64,000 nt of DNA from Lentzea aerocolonigenes (GTDB lineage Bacteria > Actinomycetota > Actinomycetes > Mycobacteriales > Pseudonocardiaceae). Below the pieces are notes generated by a model, which worked only from the letters and a program-made list of their open reading frames with translations, had not been told where the DNA came from and did not search any database. Below, piece by piece: positions 63,117 through 64,000 of this stretch (positions within the stretch are counted from its first letter, which is position 1; every line of letters starts with the position of its first letter). Both the position numbers and the translations under genes were made by a program. The stretch covers positions 35,033 to 99,032 of the forward strand of contig NZ_JYJG01000049.1 of the NCBI RefSeq assembly GCF_000955955.1, in the 5' to 3' direction.

Positions 63117-63934
63117 AGGCGGACCTTCAGGACCGAGCCCGAGGCCTCGGTGAGGAACATCGTGCGGGTGCCTGGGAGGAAGCGGGCCGCAGTCGGGTTC
63201 TTCAGGCCGGAGAGCAGGGTGCAGTGGGCGCCGGTCCACGGGTCGACCTTGATCAGCTCGCCGCTGGTGTAGGTGGTGACGTAGAGCTTGCCGTCGGGGC
63301 CTACGGCCAGGTCGTCGAGGCCCTTGTCCGGGGCGCCGAGTTCGAGGCGGGTCTGGCGGTTGCCGGTGATGCGGACGATGGCGGACTGCGGGTCGATCAG
63401 GATGTTCGTGAAGACGGTGGTGCCGATGGTGACGATGCCGTTCGGGTAGGCCAGGTCGATGTGGCGGACCAGGGCGCCTCGGCGGTCGAACTCGTACAGG
63501 CCCGTGAACGGGTCGGAGACGTAGAGGTGGCCGCGGGCGTCGAACTCGGCGCCGTTCGCGGAGCTCAGAGTGTCGCCGCCGATGAAGACCTCGGGCTTCG
63601 GGGTTAGGCGGACCACGCCGGAGGGCTGGGGGCGGGTTTCCGGGTTGTCGTTGCCGAAGTTGACGTAGAGGAGGCCGTCCGGGCCCTTGCGGATGGCGCC
63701 GGGTGCGCGCAGTGGGATGGACTGCAGGAGGGTGCCGTCCAGGCGGTACTGCTCGACGGCGTTGCCGGTGAGGTTGGAGAGCCAGATGGTGTGGCCGTCG
63801 AACTCCAGGTTCTCGTACCAGGTGTCGGCGGTGTGGAACGTGGAGACGGCCGGCGTCTGGCAGCGGATCGGTGCGGCCTGAGCTGGGACCGCGGTGACGG
63901 ACAGGACTAGGCACAGCAGCGCGAGGATCCTCAT
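63113..63934 (-). CDS. Secreted SMP-30/gluconolactonase-like beta-propeller protein
   Basis: 273 aa. The signal peptide (MRILALLCLVLSVTAVPAQA) precedes an SMP-30/gluconolactonase-like propeller with repeated blades (GPDGLLYVNFGNDNPE, DARGHLYVSDPFTGLYEFD, VGPDGKLYVTTYTSGEL). It could be a lactonase or a non-enzymatic exported propeller. Two Cys residues may form a disulfide. Its end overlaps the KAP stop by four bases on the opposite strand. The 66 bases up to the window end would hold its promoter. Confidence 0.85.
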   Translation of the reverse strand: MRILALLCLVLSVTAVPAQAAPIRCQTPAVSTFHTADTWYENLEFDGHTIWLSNLTGNAVEQYRLDGTLLQSIPLRAPGAIRKGPDGLLYVNFGNDNPETRPQPSGVVRLTPKPEVFIGGDTLSSANGAEFDARGHLYVSDPFTGLYEFDRRGALVRHIDLAYPNGIVTIGTTVFTNILIDPQSAIVRITGNRQTRLELGAPDKGLDDLAVGPDGKLYVTTYTSGELIKVDPWTGAHCTLLSGLKNPTAARFLPGTRTMFLTEASGSVLKVRL

Positions 63935-64000
63935 GTGCTCGACGCTAGGGGTGGGGCCGAGCGGGGCGCGACGTCTTTTCCGCCTACCGGTCCGGAACGT

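Overview
The window is high-GC DNA with frequent GTG starts, 1 to 4 base stop/start overlaps, DUF397 and DUF5753 regulators, DUF1023/ESX-like proteins and a short cysteine-type leader peptide. This points to an actinomycete, probably Pseudonocardiales (Lentzea, Saccharothrix or a relative). The genus is inferred from gene content only.

Backbone. A collinear set of housekeeping genes on the minus strand runs lepA (55.8 kb), hemW, hrcA, dnaJ, rsmE, HIT protein, phoH, ybeY, CNNM/CorC, cytidine-deaminase-like, era and recO (2.5 kb). Other actinobacteria keep these genes much closer together. Here the series is stretched by blocks of accessory genes, many on the plus strand.

Region by region. 1-2.5 kb: a NACHT ATPase cut by the window edge. 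2.5-4.2 kb: recO and era. 4.2-8.2 kb: an island holding an ESX/EspC-like protein, a DUF1023 hydrolase and an LppA-type lipoprotein, flanked by two decayed genes (DrmC-like phospholipase D and UvrD-like helicase). 8.2-18.1 kb: backbone genes plus tandem GNATs, a TetR regulator and a hydrolase. 18.2-21.6 kb: a frameshifted amidohydrolase behind an 18-bp dyad, and a large secreted protein. 22.9-31.3 kb: an assimilatory sulfur operon with a leader peptide, sulfite reductase, zinc ribbon, APS reductase, ATP sulfurylase, a sulfonate-type ABC transporter and sirohydrochlorin chelatase. The operon can thus import sulfur compounds, activate and reduce sulfate, and supply the siroheme iron for the reductase. 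31.3-36.9 kb: gene remnants, a MarR/DJ-1 operon facing an enoyl-CoA hydratase across a clear operator, a secreted RNase/barstar cluster, and a quinone-oxidoreductase-like gene. 37-43.3 kb: an amino-acid permease, tandem DUF885 proteins, nitronate monooxygenase and a degenerate phosphatase. 43.3-48.5 kb: exported glycan-active enzymes (chitinase with a DasR-type site, SGNH hydrolase, PNGase A). 48.5-53.1 kb: a methyltransferase, a RibD-like reductase, an atypical tRNA-Asp, Uma2, and a frameshifted FAD oxidase facing a LysR gene. 53.1-64 kb: DUF72, lepA, a PemK/MazF-like gene, an XRE/DUF397 pair, the ATP-grasp/alpha-E/transglutaminase operon, a WD40-KAP NTPase and a secreted SMP-30-like protein.

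No CRISPR array, insertion sequence, prophage or rRNA gene was seen. Frameshifts at 18.73 and 51.71 kb interrupt otherwise well-kept genes and could be recent mutations or sequencing errors. The decay at 4.2-4.7 and 7.5-8.2 kb includes large internal deletions and is real.
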